In this document: piece after piece, positions 29,717 to 40,750 of the stretch
Numbering within the stretch: the stretch's first letter is position 1
How the letters are laid out: every line of letters starts with the position of its first letter
Assembly (NCBI GenBank): GCA_037178625.1
Contig: CM074128.1
Span: 4,464,001 to 4,528,000 of the forward strand
Direction of reading: 5' to 3'
Source: Skeletonema tropicum
Lineage: Eukaryota; Bacillariophyta; Thalassiosirophyceae; Thalassiosirales; Thalassiosiraceae
DNA: 64,000 nt
Program-made: the position numbers and the translations under genes
Notes under the pieces: generated by a model
What the model was told of the DNA's origin: nothing
Databases searched by the model: none
The model's input: the letters and a program-made list of their open reading frames with translations, nothing else

Positions 29717-32700
29717 CAGTGGGTCCACCTATATTGCCCGCTGGTGTGTCCTCTGACGGGAGCGGGCAATATCCATGGACGGGCAATAACCAAAACCAGG
29801 GTAAATAAGCGTAAGTAGGGGTACTATATGTTACAGTACCTATGTATGTACATACAACCAATCACTTCTTACTTCTCCGACTAAAGAAGGGAACCACAGA
29901 TGCTTGCCGTGGTGCTTTTGACTGTTTCTTAGCAACTCTATTTCGTTCGTGTCTGCTGTGGGCCAAACGAAGCAAAGAGACTCCATCAGTAATATGGGAA
30001 GATACTCCATCATACTCACCATCACAATCCAATTTCTTCAACTTGCCTACAATTCCTGCCATTTGAGCAGCCAACTCATTAATGATATCAGTTGTGACAG
30101 GAGTCAAGTCTCCCTCTTGCATCTCAACATCATCGTCTTCTTCATCGCTGTCCTTTTCGGCATCTTCGTTCACAATCTCACTGTCATCAACACAAGCTGA
30201 CTCTATCATTTGCTTTACTTCTTCTCTTATTTCATCTTGCACTAGCTCCGTGTCTTCCATTCCCACCCATCCTTCTACCATCTGATCGAAATCACCACTA
30301 TCACCTGAACCAGCATGTTCCTGAATTGTTACTGCAAATTCATCCAGAATCAATTCAACATCATTTTCATCACTCTTAGGATCTGAATTAACAGCGCCTT
30401 TCTTGGAATTTAATACCATCTCTGCTAATTCAGACACCTTGTTGCGAATGCCAACAATATTCGTGCTATCTTGCTGTTGCTTCTCACCTGCAATTTTAAC
30501 GTCAATAACATTCCAAGCAGCAGCAATAGCGTTTGAAACAGGCACATCAGCGGTAGTAGTCGTTGTAGCATCGACAGTAGTATCTGCGGTGTTGGTCACA
30601 TTAGCCACATCAGCGGCGGTAGTGGTAGGAGCATCGACATTAGTATCTTCTGCGGTGTTGGCAGCAAGAGACGAAGAAGAAGCTGCGGTAGTATCTTCAG
30701 CAGGAGCCTCGTCGGCGGTAGCAGTGGTAGGAGCGTCAACATTAGTAGCTTCTGCGGTGTTGGCAGCAGTAGATGCAGAAGAAGCTGCGGTATTATCTTC
30801 AACGGGAGCCGCATCAGGAGCCGACACCATAACTGTTGGTTTATTGAGCAAGGTAGATTTCACCCAACAATTAAAGAGAGATTCTCCAGTAACTTTGTCT
30901 TGGACTTCTTTGAGAAGTTCAATGGCATCACGTACATGAGGTGTATAGCCCTGTGCCAATCCCTTCGTGCCCCTTCGCATATTTAAATGGATAGCATCCT
31001 GACGAAGCTGCTGCCTTGTTTCAAACATGTCAATATACTTGCATAGGAGAAGAAACCTATAATTCTTCTTAATCATTGCAATGACCCCACTGTCCATTGG
31101 CTGAAACATAGCAGTACAATTTGGCGGCAGCATAACTACTTCAACTTGTGGATCATTCATAAACTCAGCAGACTTCCCACAGTGTGGTCCACAATTATCA
31201 AGAATGAGAAGGACACGATCATTTGTTTTGAGACGAATATGTGCTAAGAAGTCATTCCACCACTTCTTGAATGTAGCTGTGTCGGACCAAGCTTTCTTTT
31301 GGTCGTAGTACTTCAGCTTCAGTGAAAATCCCCTAAAACAGTGCGGTTTTGCTGACTTCCCAATGACACTGAGTGGGAAGAAGTCCGTACCACTGGCGTT
31401 TGAGCAGACATAAACAGTGACACGGTCCTTCAGCTTCATCATTTTGGTACCTCGTGCACTCTTGACCTCATCATTCTTGACGTAACTACGGTTTGGCAAG
31501 CACTTGTACATCAATCCAGTTTCATCCATATTATAGATATTATCTGGGTGATAGGTTCTCATCTTTTCTCGCAATGCGTTGATTTCGCCAGAAATAGCTT
31601 CAACGTCAACGTCTGCAGCTTCACCATGGAGGGCAACAGACTTCAATCCAAGCTCGATTGCTTTACTTGATGCCCAGGACTTGGATGCAGTGAATTCCTT
31701 GAAAGCAGCTAGTTCTTCTTCTGTTAGCGGTTTGCGTAGTTTATTCTCTTCATGGAGTTTGAGAAGCCTATTTCTTATCTTCAGAGCTTGCACTGATATT
31801 ACATTACCTGCGCAAAAAGACGGCATTGACAGAAGTAAATGTTAGAACAAGAATAGATAGAACGCAGCAATCGTTCGTCCTTTGTACTTACCAGTCATTG
31901 GCAACTTGAGGTCTCGAGGCATACGCTGATTTGCATCGTAAAATTGCATCAACCCAAGCAATATCCTCTGCAATGGGTCGGAAAAGACAGTTTTCTTTGC
32001 ACCTTTGCCCGTTTTCACTTGCTCTTCTAACTCGGCTTTCATTTTGACCCAACTCCTGACAGTTTTTTCATTAACATCCCATTTCTTTGCAAGTGCACTC
32101 TTGCGGCCCGTTCCATTTTTGGTGTTCTCCCATATTTCTACCATGTTCAGTTTCTCCTTTACAGAATATGTTATTTTGCCAGCACGGCTCTTAGAATTCT
32201 TTTTGTGCGGAACTTTGCCATTCTTAATTTTATTTATGCTCCTTCTGTTGGCTGCCTTAGCACGTAACCAATTAACCATTTTCGACGCTTCAACGGGTGC
32301 AGATTTCGTCGTATTTGTGGCAGCGGTGGCCTCCGTCTCATTCGTAATATCAATAACCATCGGTTCAGTGCTATTGTGTGGTGCTGTCGGCGGGGGTGCT
32401 GCTGCCGGTGATTTTGATGACCGGATTTGATTAAAACAGCGAAAACAAATTTCAAGTTGCGGACCTTTTTTCCCCGCTGGCTTGGGTTCAGGTCGATCAC
32501 CTTTCTCTGTAGGCGCAATGACATCAAGGATATCTTTGTATTGTTCTTCGTTATTTCGCAACTCATCAAATTGGTGCCCACACGGCGCATGCTTCTGATG
32601 TCCGCAACGAAGACAAAAGTGTCTCGAATCCCTGCTCCCTTCAGGCGGCAAGGGGAGGCCATCCATGCCACAATAATCGCCCGCAGCACATCTCGGAGGA

Positions 32701-32938
32701 CTCATTGTCGTTTTACTTTATTAATTTCTCACTGTATTATGTATGTAATGCTACGGAGGCACGAGAGTCATGGTCATGGTCATGGACATCGTGTGGCTGG
32801 CTGCGCTTGGCTGGCTCTTCTCCCTTCTCAGGAGAAGCGGGGAAGCCAGTGATACGAGAAGGGTGTGATCAGCTTCCGAAACGGGCAATATCCATGGACG
32901 GGCAATACTCACGGCGGGCAATATAGGTGGACCCACTG
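29717..32938 (-). mobile_element. Complete pogo/Tigger-type DNA transposon, 3,222 bp
   Basis: Perfect 25-bp TIRs (29717-29741 and 32914-32938) begin CAGTGGGTCCACCTATATTG. TA flanks both ends (29715-29716, 32939-32940). The motif CGGGCAATA recurs: a 26-bp subterminal direct repeat containing it twice lies at 29763-29788 and 32882-32907, a likely transposase-binding arrangement. The one gene inside is an intact spliced transposase on the minus strand. Intact ends, target duplication and open frame suggest recent activity. Confidence 0.93.
29862..32705 (-). CDS. Transposase, Tc1/mariner superfamily, pogo/Tigger-like (DDE_1 type), 2 exons
   Basis: Exons are 32705-31892 and 31807-29862 (919 aa). 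The 84-nt intron (GTAAGT donor, GCGCAG acceptor) joins PMTG to NVISVQ in frame. Residues 1-95 are Cys/His-rich (CAAGDYC, CLRCGHQKHAPCGH, CFRCFNQ) and probably bind zinc. A helix-turn-helix follows (KKWDVNEKTVRSWVK, about residues 205-220). The catalytic core has NMDETGLMY, LLILDNCGPHCG and LPPNCTAMFQPMDSGVIAMI, giving three Asp with 34 residues between the second and third. The C-terminal 300 residues are acidic, with degenerate Ala/Thr-rich repeats (NTAEATNVDAPTTATADEAP). All key residues are present, so it may be functional. Confidence 0.93.
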
Positions 32939-32940
32939 TA

Positions 32941-33427
32941 TCCGTAAGCGCTTTGCTTTAGGGTTATTTATAGGGTTAGAAGAGAGAGAATGACCGTGTA
33001 AGTACCACTATATATACTTTGTAAGTGTCGTAATTATAAATGTACTTACAGCAAAGCACGATCTATAAAGTGTAAGTAGGAGAATTAGGAGTAGTAAGTA
33101 GAAGTACTAACATAAGTATTGAGTCGCAGTTGATTAATTTCACTAACAGAGTTATGTACTTATTGCACATTTGTAAAAGTCAACTCGAACTGCCCAGGCA
33201 TAGTAACTTTTTGGGATACTTCAAATTATTCCGATGAGAACCCCCTGAGAACTCTAACTTTACCTCCATCCTATGTATGACCCCATCCCAAATTCATGAG
33301 TAAGAAGTATCAACACCGGCCGCATCACATCACGAATAACCGACCGCACCAGAGTCTGGAGAAGCTACAATGAGTACTTATTCATAAGACAAGATCTTTA
33401 AGACAGAACCTATTGCCCTCATCAACC
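32941..33427. promoter_or_regulatory. Upstream region of the TPR-like gene
   Basis: No gene is seen. The region is rich in GTAAGTA/TACTTA words (for example 33000-33115), a word class also common in other intergenic stretches of the window. Confidence 0.4.
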
Positions 33428-34656
33428 ATGATCAATACGGAAACACGACGAGCTTGCATTGACAGGCGTCACAGCTCCATGGCAAGCACCTCAAGCGAAA
33501 GCAGTCGACTTGGCAGTGAAGAATTAAGCTCGGTTGCCAACATCTCTACTCGTCGTCTATTGGAGAATATTGATGAGACGCAGATAGAGAGAGCAATTAA
33601 GGGGCTGGAGGTTGTAAGGCTGAAACGACAGGAGTCGTTGAGAAGAATGTCAAGTGGACGCATGTCGAGCGAGTCCTCGGGCATGACTGTTGGTCGTAAT
33701 AGCAAGACCGACATTAATGGTTCAAAAGATCAAAAGAGTGTGGCAAGTGACGTAGATAATGATCCTTCTGGTGGTGGTGGTCAATTTGATTATATCGCTC
33801 CACCTCCTTTTCTCGGTAAAAAGAAGGAAAGTATTACAGATGCTGGCACACTGTCCATGAGCAGTTCTGACAGTGATGAAGAGGACAATTCTCAAGACCA
33901 ATCTTCAAGCCCAGAATTGTTCACAGCCATGGACAGGGTACTTGGTAAGTTACACGAAGAAGATGAGGAGGACACCGAGGGTGATGCAGGTTGTGATGGG
34001 GTTGAAAGGAAAGACTTCGTCCCTACGCCATTGCAAAGAGATCGTACGAAACGGAGGACGGCACTGTCTAACAGTGGATCAACGTGGAAACCTTTATCTA
34101 TGCCCTCTGATGATAATAACGATGGCAAAGAGGATCAAGAGAAAGAAAGGGGAGAACGAGAAGTAGCCAGACCAACAGAGGGGTTGGGTGGCCTGTGGAA
34201 TAATTTTAAGAGGTCTTTGACTGGTGATTCAGGCCCAGTTGAGGCAAAACATGACGGTGACAAATACTTTCGCCGGGGAAAGAGGCGGGCAGAGAAATGC
34301 CAATTCTTGGAGGCGGTAGCAATGTTCAACTTTGCTTTAGTGCAGCAACGGGAAGAGTTAGGGGAGGATCACATTGATTGTGGAAGGACGCTGAAAGAAA
34401 TTGGAACATGCTGGTTCATGCTAGGTGAGTGGTATCATTTCCATCCGTTTCGTAAGTTTTTCCTTAGCCTCTACACTGACCTCATTCTGATTCTGATAAC
34501 GTGCTAGGTGAAAGTTATCCCGCTATGACAGCCTTTGAAGAATCGCTGTATATTCTTCAAAAAATATTGGGAGACGGAGCAGAGGAGGTCGCGGAAGTTA
34601 CCAATAATATTTGGATGGTATTGCATGAACAGAGGGAGGAAGCACTTATGGGGTAG
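33428..34656 (+). CDS. Ser-rich disordered protein with C-terminal TPR-like helices, 2 exons
   Basis: Exons are 33428-34424 and 34508-34656 (381 aa). The start is the first ATG (MINTETRR). The 83-nt GTGAGT...CTAG intron joins CWFMLG to ESYPAM in frame. Residues 1-270 are Ser/Arg/Asp-rich, with RLKRQESLRRMSSGRMSSES-like basophilic phosphorylation sites. Residues about 278-375 form TPR-like helices (KYFRRGKRRAEKCQFLEAVA, EIGTCWFMLGESYPAMTAFE), also seen in kinesin-light-chain-like repeats. Function unknown. The intron contains a 34-bp copy of coding sequence from the neighbouring bystin gene. Confidence 0.75.
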
Positions 34657-34723
34657 AATGTAGAATGACGATTAGAACGGTACGACTTTTGGAATGCCTA
34701 AGTAGTGTCAGTGCAAATTAGTG

Positions 34724-36229
34724 TTACATAGTCATTGCATCTCCTCTCTCTTCCCTCCAAGCAGCACTACCAAACAACTCTCTTCGGATTTCAACAGTAA
34801 TTTTTGGATGGAAATGAACTTTCATCAGTTCCCTTAGTTTTTCCTTAGCCTCTACACTGACCTCATTCTTATAACGCTCCACAAATGTCAGTAGCGCCTG
34901 ATGCCACAATACTGGTAGCTCTGCTTGTTCATCTTCGTTAAACCGTACAAAGTGATTGATTAGACTTGTAATCACTGGAGCAGGAAGTGAATACTTCTTG
35001 TTCAATAGCGTCTTGATAAAAATTGACGCCGCTCCATTGTATTCATTCATCTGTGCAAGCTTGTGTATAGCTACTGCAGAATGATGCACTGGAATACTCA
35101 CTCTCTGCAACACACTAGCAACAATAACAGCTTCACGAAGTGTACAGCCTTCTTTGCACAGCGGCAATAGAATACCTTTGAAGAATGCGGCAGGTTTGTA
35201 GACACTCTTCTTCAACGCCATGTAATAATGGTAATTCAATTTGTGGTTTGCGTGTATATCGGCTCTGACACTATCCAACAAGACCAAGTTGTAAAATCTT
35301 TGAGCCATCTTTGGGTTGAGGTTCGATGCAAAAATACGCGTTGCGGCATACATTGCTTGTGGAGTCCACAGATCGGGACGTGTCAGATAGAGAACTTCTT
35401 CCCAGTTGTGCAACGAAGGAATGACTTTGAAGGCCTTTGGTAGTTTGCCTGACGTGTAATGCGTTAGGAGTTTTCCAATATCGGTATAAACCTAAACAAA
35501 AATGAAATTGTCAGCAAATAACATTCAATTTCAAAAGATGTGCACATAATAATAATATGTCAGCAATACTACTTGCGTCTGTATGTAACTCACCTGCACT
35601 ACCTTTGGCGGTAACTCCATCCCCATCATCTCTTCCTCCTCACCATCCTGATTCATATTCACACCAGCCTCCTTTTCTTCAATTTTCGACATGATAATAT
35701 CCGCCAAGTTTCTCCTTTCAGGCATTTCATCATCATCACCTCCCATCATATTGGAAAGGAGCGCTTCCTCATCCGGAGTTAGTCCGATAGTATCCGACAT
35801 AGTAACATATCCCTTATCATCTTCTTCCACAAGTAACTCCTCTTCATCAAAGTCTTCATCATCACTCTCTTCATCACTACTATTATCATCATCTCGTCGT
35901 TTCTTCACTACTTGCTTCTGCTTCTTCCCGACACCACCAAACTTTTCACCATTACTCGACAAAATATTCCTCGCCGCCGCAGCTTCCTCCTCCTGCATCA
36001 TTTCTTGCTGTTGCAATCGTCCCAGCTCCAAAATTTTCTTACTTGACCTTTCATCGAGTAATAATTCCTCATTGTCCTCGTCGTCAATATGTTTGTTGTG
36101 TTTTGCAGAGATGGCTCCCCGTTTGGAGGTGGCGTATTTGCCTCGATTGTCATCGTCTTGGATTACTTGACCGAGTGGTGCGTGTCGACTTGAGTGGCCG
36201 ATTTTAACTTTCTTTTGTTCTTTGGGCAT
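34724..36229 (-). CDS. BYSL: Bystin (Enp1/BYSL), 40S ribosome biogenesis factor, 2 exons
   Basis: Exons are 36229-35594 and 35491-34724 (467 aa). The 102-nt intron (GTGAGT...TTTAG) lies between VVQ and VYTDIG. The N-terminal 200 residues are charged and disordered with acidic runs. The Bystin domain follows: VYTDIGKLLTHYTSGKLPKA, FKVIPSLHNWEEVLYLT, RPDLWTPQAMYAATRIFASN, FYNLVLLDSVRADI and FFKGILLPLCKEGCTLREAV. It matches the conserved family over its full length. Bystin acts in nucleolar and cytoplasmic pre-40S maturation. The gene is head-to-head with the purine trifunctional gene, 269 bp between ATGs. It converges with the TPR-like gene, 67 bp between stops. Confidence 0.96.
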
Positions 36230-36498
36230 GGTGTTGGTGTTGGTGTAATTGTTTGTTCCAATGATTAGGATTTGACTGCTTCGAATGGTTTCATACCGAT
36301 GTATACTTATGATGTGGTTACTTAGGGTGGTAGCTTTTTGTTCTTTGAATTTTGGTGGCGGAGCAAAAGGCACTGAGAAGCAAAAAACGGGCTACGACAG
36401 ACTTTATGGCGCTGCCTGAATGGCTCGCTCTAATCGCTCTCGATGGCAGTGGATGGCTTTGGCACATCATCATCACCTGCACCATTATCAACCACACT
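36230..36498. promoter_or_regulatory. Shared divergent upstream region, bystin and GARS-GART-AIRS
   Basis: 269 bp separate the two start codons. Both genes serve growth (ribosome assembly and purine synthesis), so co-regulation from one bidirectional promoter is plausible but inferred. An in-frame upstream ATG at 36406 would extend the purine enzyme by 31 residues; the downstream ATG is preferred because the extension shows no conservation that I recognise. Confidence 0.45.
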
Positions 36499-39400
36499 AT
36501 GAACTCCAACGCTGATATTTTGTTGGTTGGGTTTGGGGGATCTACCCCAGCGCCGGTGAGTTTCATAGCAGCTGCCTGCAAATTGCATGTGATGTGCACT
36601 TGTTCGATGTGATGTGATGTGATTGATGTGATGTGGTGTGATGGCAAATACGTTCCTGATTTGAGGCATCTTTTATGCGTCTGGGGCACACTCATTAACA
36701 AACACATTGTTGCTATTCAACTTCATGCCCTGCATAGGTTCTTGCATTGGTATCTCATGCTGTCAGTAAGCACGGCTACCAATCAATCCAACCAATCCGC
36801 TCCCAGAACTTTGAGTACGAGTTGCTGAAAGCACCATACCGCACCTTTCTTAACACCGCGGCAGGAAAAACGAAGGACACCCAGTTGATCATCTACAACC
36901 TCCCTTCGTCTCTTACAGAGTATCTATCTGAAGCGTCTCAGAAGGAGGCAAGTTTTATTCGCTCTACCTTGTTCGCCGGAAGTAATGCTTCTGCTGGTCA
37001 AGTCATCGCATTTGATGTCAATTCGAACAAGTTCCTTGGACTGGATAATGATTCATCATCTGACATTATTGACTTTGTCCAAACCAACCCTAGTCTATCA
37101 GGCAGTCTCGCATGTGCAACCCTTGCAGCATTATCTGCCCTCGACTCCAAAGCCACCGAACAACTTCTCCCTGCAACTACTCAATCGGACACTGTCGTCC
37201 TCATTGGAAGTGGTGGACGTGAGCATGCCCTCGCTGTGGCACTTGCTCAATCACCTCTCGTAAAGGAGGTGATTGTTTGTCCTGGAAATGGTGGGACTAA
37301 AGGAGAGGGAGGGAAAATTTCAAATGCTGTGGATAGTGATGGGAAACCTATTTCGAAGCAAGATAATGATACGGTGTTGGAGCTTGTGAAGAGGGTGAAT
37401 GCCAAAATGGTTGTGGTTGGTCCAGAGCAACCGCTTGTGGATGGTGTTGTGGATGTATTGGCGGCAGAGTGTCCAAGTGTGAAAGTGTTTGGACCCAGTA
37501 AAGCTGGAGCAGAGTTGGAGGCTAGCAAGGTTAGTATTGTATGGAGTGACTTGGAGTGAGTGTAATGATGTGATTTGTATTTTGGTATATCTCACTGTTT
37601 CATTTACACACACAACATCATATGAATAGGCTTTTACCAAAGACTTCTTGCAACAACATGGTATTCCAACTGCAAAATACCAAAACTTTACATCGGCTGA
37701 TGAAGCCATTGCCTATGTGAAATCACTTGACCCCAACGATCGTCAGGTTGTAAAGGCATCCGGTCTTGCTGCTGGGAAAGGAGTTCTTCTCCCAACAACG
37801 CAGGAAGAAACAATTGAGGCTGTGAAGGAAATTATGTCGGATAAAGCGTTTGGTGCTGCTGGAGATACTTGTGTTATTGAATCTTTCATGACTGGACCAG
37901 AAGCCTCTTGTCTCGCCTTCTGTGATGGAAAGACTGCCGTGCTCATGCCTGCGGCGCAAGACCACAAACGTGCTCTTGATAATGACGAAGGGTTGAATAC
38001 TGGAGGTATGGGTGCATATGCTCCTGCGCCTTGCGTTACTCCTGAAATGCACAAGGAAATCGAGGCGATGTGCATCAAAACTGTGGAGAAGATGGCTGAG
38101 AGGGGAACACCCTACGTTGGCGTTTTGTACGCTGGAATGATGCTCACACCTAATGGTCCGTCAATGCTTGAATACAACTGCCGTTTCGGTGATCCTGAGA
38201 CGCAAGTGGTGCTTCCATTATTGGAGACGGATCTCTATGAAGTAATGACTGCTTGTTGCGATGGTAAACTCGACTCTATTGATGTCCGCTTCAAAGAAAA
38301 TGTCTCGGCGGCAACTGTCGTCTGCGCTGCCAAGGGGTACCCTGAGTCTTACCCCAAGGGAATGGCAATCAAAGGCTTGGATCAAGCAGGTTCTGTTGAT
38401 AATGTAAAGGTTTATCACGCTGGGACCAAACTTGACGATGAAAATGTCACTCGCTGTTCGGGAGGCCGAGTGCTTGCAGTCACTGGAATGGGATCTAACC
38501 TTACCGAAGCTCTCGCTGCATCTTACAAGGCGGTGAAACAAATTACGTTCGAAGATTCTAATGGTGACAGTCTGATGCACTACCGAACAGATATTGCCAA
38601 GGGTGCTATTCGAAAAAAGTTGCGTATTGGAGTGCTAGGATCGACACGCGGCACAGCACTTCTTCCAGTTATGGAGGCTATTGCGGATGGATCTCTCCAT
38701 GCTGAAATCGTAGCCGTCGTGAGCAATCGTAGCAAGGCTCTTGTTTTGGAGAAGGGGAAGAGTCTTGGAGTTACAGTGACAACACAATTTGTATCGTCGA
38801 AGGGCTTGACAAGGGATCAATACGACGCAGAATGTACATCCGTGTTGGTAGGAGCTGGTGTAGAATACATGCTGCTGGTGGGTTACATGAGGATTCTGTC
38901 CAAGCAGTTCTGTGACTATTGGGCCGGAAGATGCATTAATGTTCACCCATCTTTGCTTCCCAAACATGCAGGGGGAATGGATTTAGAAGTACACCAAGCT
39001 GTTATTGATGCCAAAGAAACTGAAAGTGGATGTACGATTCACGAAGTCACTGAAGAAGTTGATGGCGGACCCATTGTTATTCAGAAGGTAGTCAAAGTAG
39101 ATGAGAACGATACTGCAGAATCATTGAAATCAAAAGTACAAGCACTTGAGGGAGCTGCTTTCATTGAGGCCATTCAAAAGAAGTGCAAAACTACTGTCAG
39201 CTATGCAGATGCTGGTGTAAGTATTGATGCAGGGAACTCTCTTGTCGAAATGATCAAACCTGCTTGCAAGGCAACTCGGCGACCAGGATGCGACGCTGAC
39301 TTGGGAGGTTTTGGTGGTCTGTTTGATTTGGCAGCAGCTGGGTACCAGTCAGAAGACACCATCATAATTGGCGCAACTGATGGTGTTGGCACAAAACTTC

Positions 39401-40245
39401 GTGTCGCCCACATGACAAAGAAACACGAATCTGTCGGAATTGACTTGGTTGCAATGTGTGTCAACGATCTTATTGTGGCTGGTGGAGAGCCGTTGTTCTT
39501 CCTCGATTACTTTGCGACGGGTAAGCTGGATGTCAACGAAGCTGCTGCTGTTGTTCGCGGCATTGCCGAGGGATGCCTCCAGGCAGGCTGTGGTTTGATT
39601 GGCGGAGAGACTGCTGAAATGCCTTCAATGTATGCACCTGGTGACTATGATTTGGCTGGTTTCAGCGTCGGTGCCGTTCACAAGGATAAAGTACTGCCAC
39701 AAAACGTTTCAGTGGGAGACGTTCTACTTGGACTTCCAAGCAGTGGAGTGCACAGCAATGGATTCAGCTTAGTCCGTAAGTTGGTCGAGAAGGCCAATTT
39801 GGACTACGAGTCAGCTTGTCCATGGGATAAGAATGCTGGCACGGTTGGAGATTCCTTGCTAACCCCCACAAAGATTTATGTCAAGTGCTGCCTACCATTG
39901 CTCAAGAAAGATATGTTAACCGGTCTGTCACACATCACTGGTGGAGGTCTTCTTGAAAACTTGCCCCGCAGTTTACCCTCGAATGTCAAGGCGGAAATCA
40001 CGGGACATCCTCCTCTTCCCGCTGTCTTCAGCTGGATGAAACAAATAAGCGGCCTTGATGACTACGAGATGCTCCGAACATTCAACAATGGTGTCGGTAT
40101 GGTGTTGATAGTGAAGAGTGATGTTGTTGACGAAGCAAAGGCGTTATTACGGGAGGCGGGCGAAGATGTGGTATATGATTTGGGAGTTCTTACCGAGCGC
40201 CAGGGAGATGAAGAGCAGGTTGAAATGAAGTGCTCTCTCGCTTAA
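36499..40245 (+). CDS. Trifunctional purine synthesis enzyme, domain order GARS-GART-AIRS, 3 exons
   Basis: Exons are 36499-36555, 36738-37529 and 37630-40245 (1,154 aa). Introns of 182 and 100 nt are GT-AG and keep frame. Residues 1-170 are an extension of unknown fold beginning MNSNADILLVGFGGSTPAP. GARS (PurD, about 171-612) has VVLIGSGGREHALA, CPGNGGT and EYNCRFGDPETQ. GART (PurN, 614-803) has INVHPSLLPKHAGG and HEVTEEVDGGPIVIQ. AIRS (PurM, 804-1154) has SYADAGVSIDAGNSLV, GATDGVGTKL and GGETAEMP. The three make GAR, FGAR and AIR, steps 2, 3 and 5 of de novo purine synthesis. No targeting peptide is seen, so it is probably cytosolic. Animal enzymes have the order GARS-AIRS-GART, so this is a different fusion. 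Confidence 0.96.
36605..36641. repeat. GATGT-type minisatellite in intron 1 of the purine gene
   Basis: TGTGATGTGATGTGATTGAT and following degenerate GATGTG units lie within the 182-nt first intron. Confidence 0.75.
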
Positions 40246-40750
40246 TATATATCGATCATAAATTAGAGCATGCTAGTAAATGAAAATGTACCGAGTGAAA
40301 GAAACTACATACTAATAACTATTGTTAGATTCTACTAACTTTTTTGGGTACTAGTTATCAGTCTTGTCATTGACACATTTTCTTCATCTACAATACTATT
40401 GCAACCATTTACCTCCACCATACACGTTTAGCCCCCCCTCAAATCTGAACCTACTCCACGCCTTCAGCTTTTGAGCATATCTCATATTTCCTCTTCCTCT
40501 TCCATTTCGAGATCAGTATCTGGTGCTGCAGCATTGAGACGATTCGTAAGTCTCCTGATGTAGGTCAAGACACTCAAATCTTGGAGATCTCACCGGAAGG
40601 GCTAAAAAGCAGTCAGAGAGAGAATAGCTTCCTTTCCAAGTGACTGGAGAAAGGTACATAAGCATCTGATGTAAACTGTGACTGAAACTATATAAGTAAT
40701 CATCATTCCTGAGTACCGAATTGTGAGAAATGATTTCAGGTAATGGGGGG
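40246..40750. other. 3' flank of the purine gene up to the satellite edge
   Basis: About 500 bp without a gene or recognised repeat. The satellite begins in a diverged form at about 40751. Confidence 0.5.

Noticed and set aside
32234..32852. Overlapping ORFs in the transposase first exon and upstream
   Set aside because: They are in other frames than the zinc-finger/HTH exon, which is clearly the coding one.
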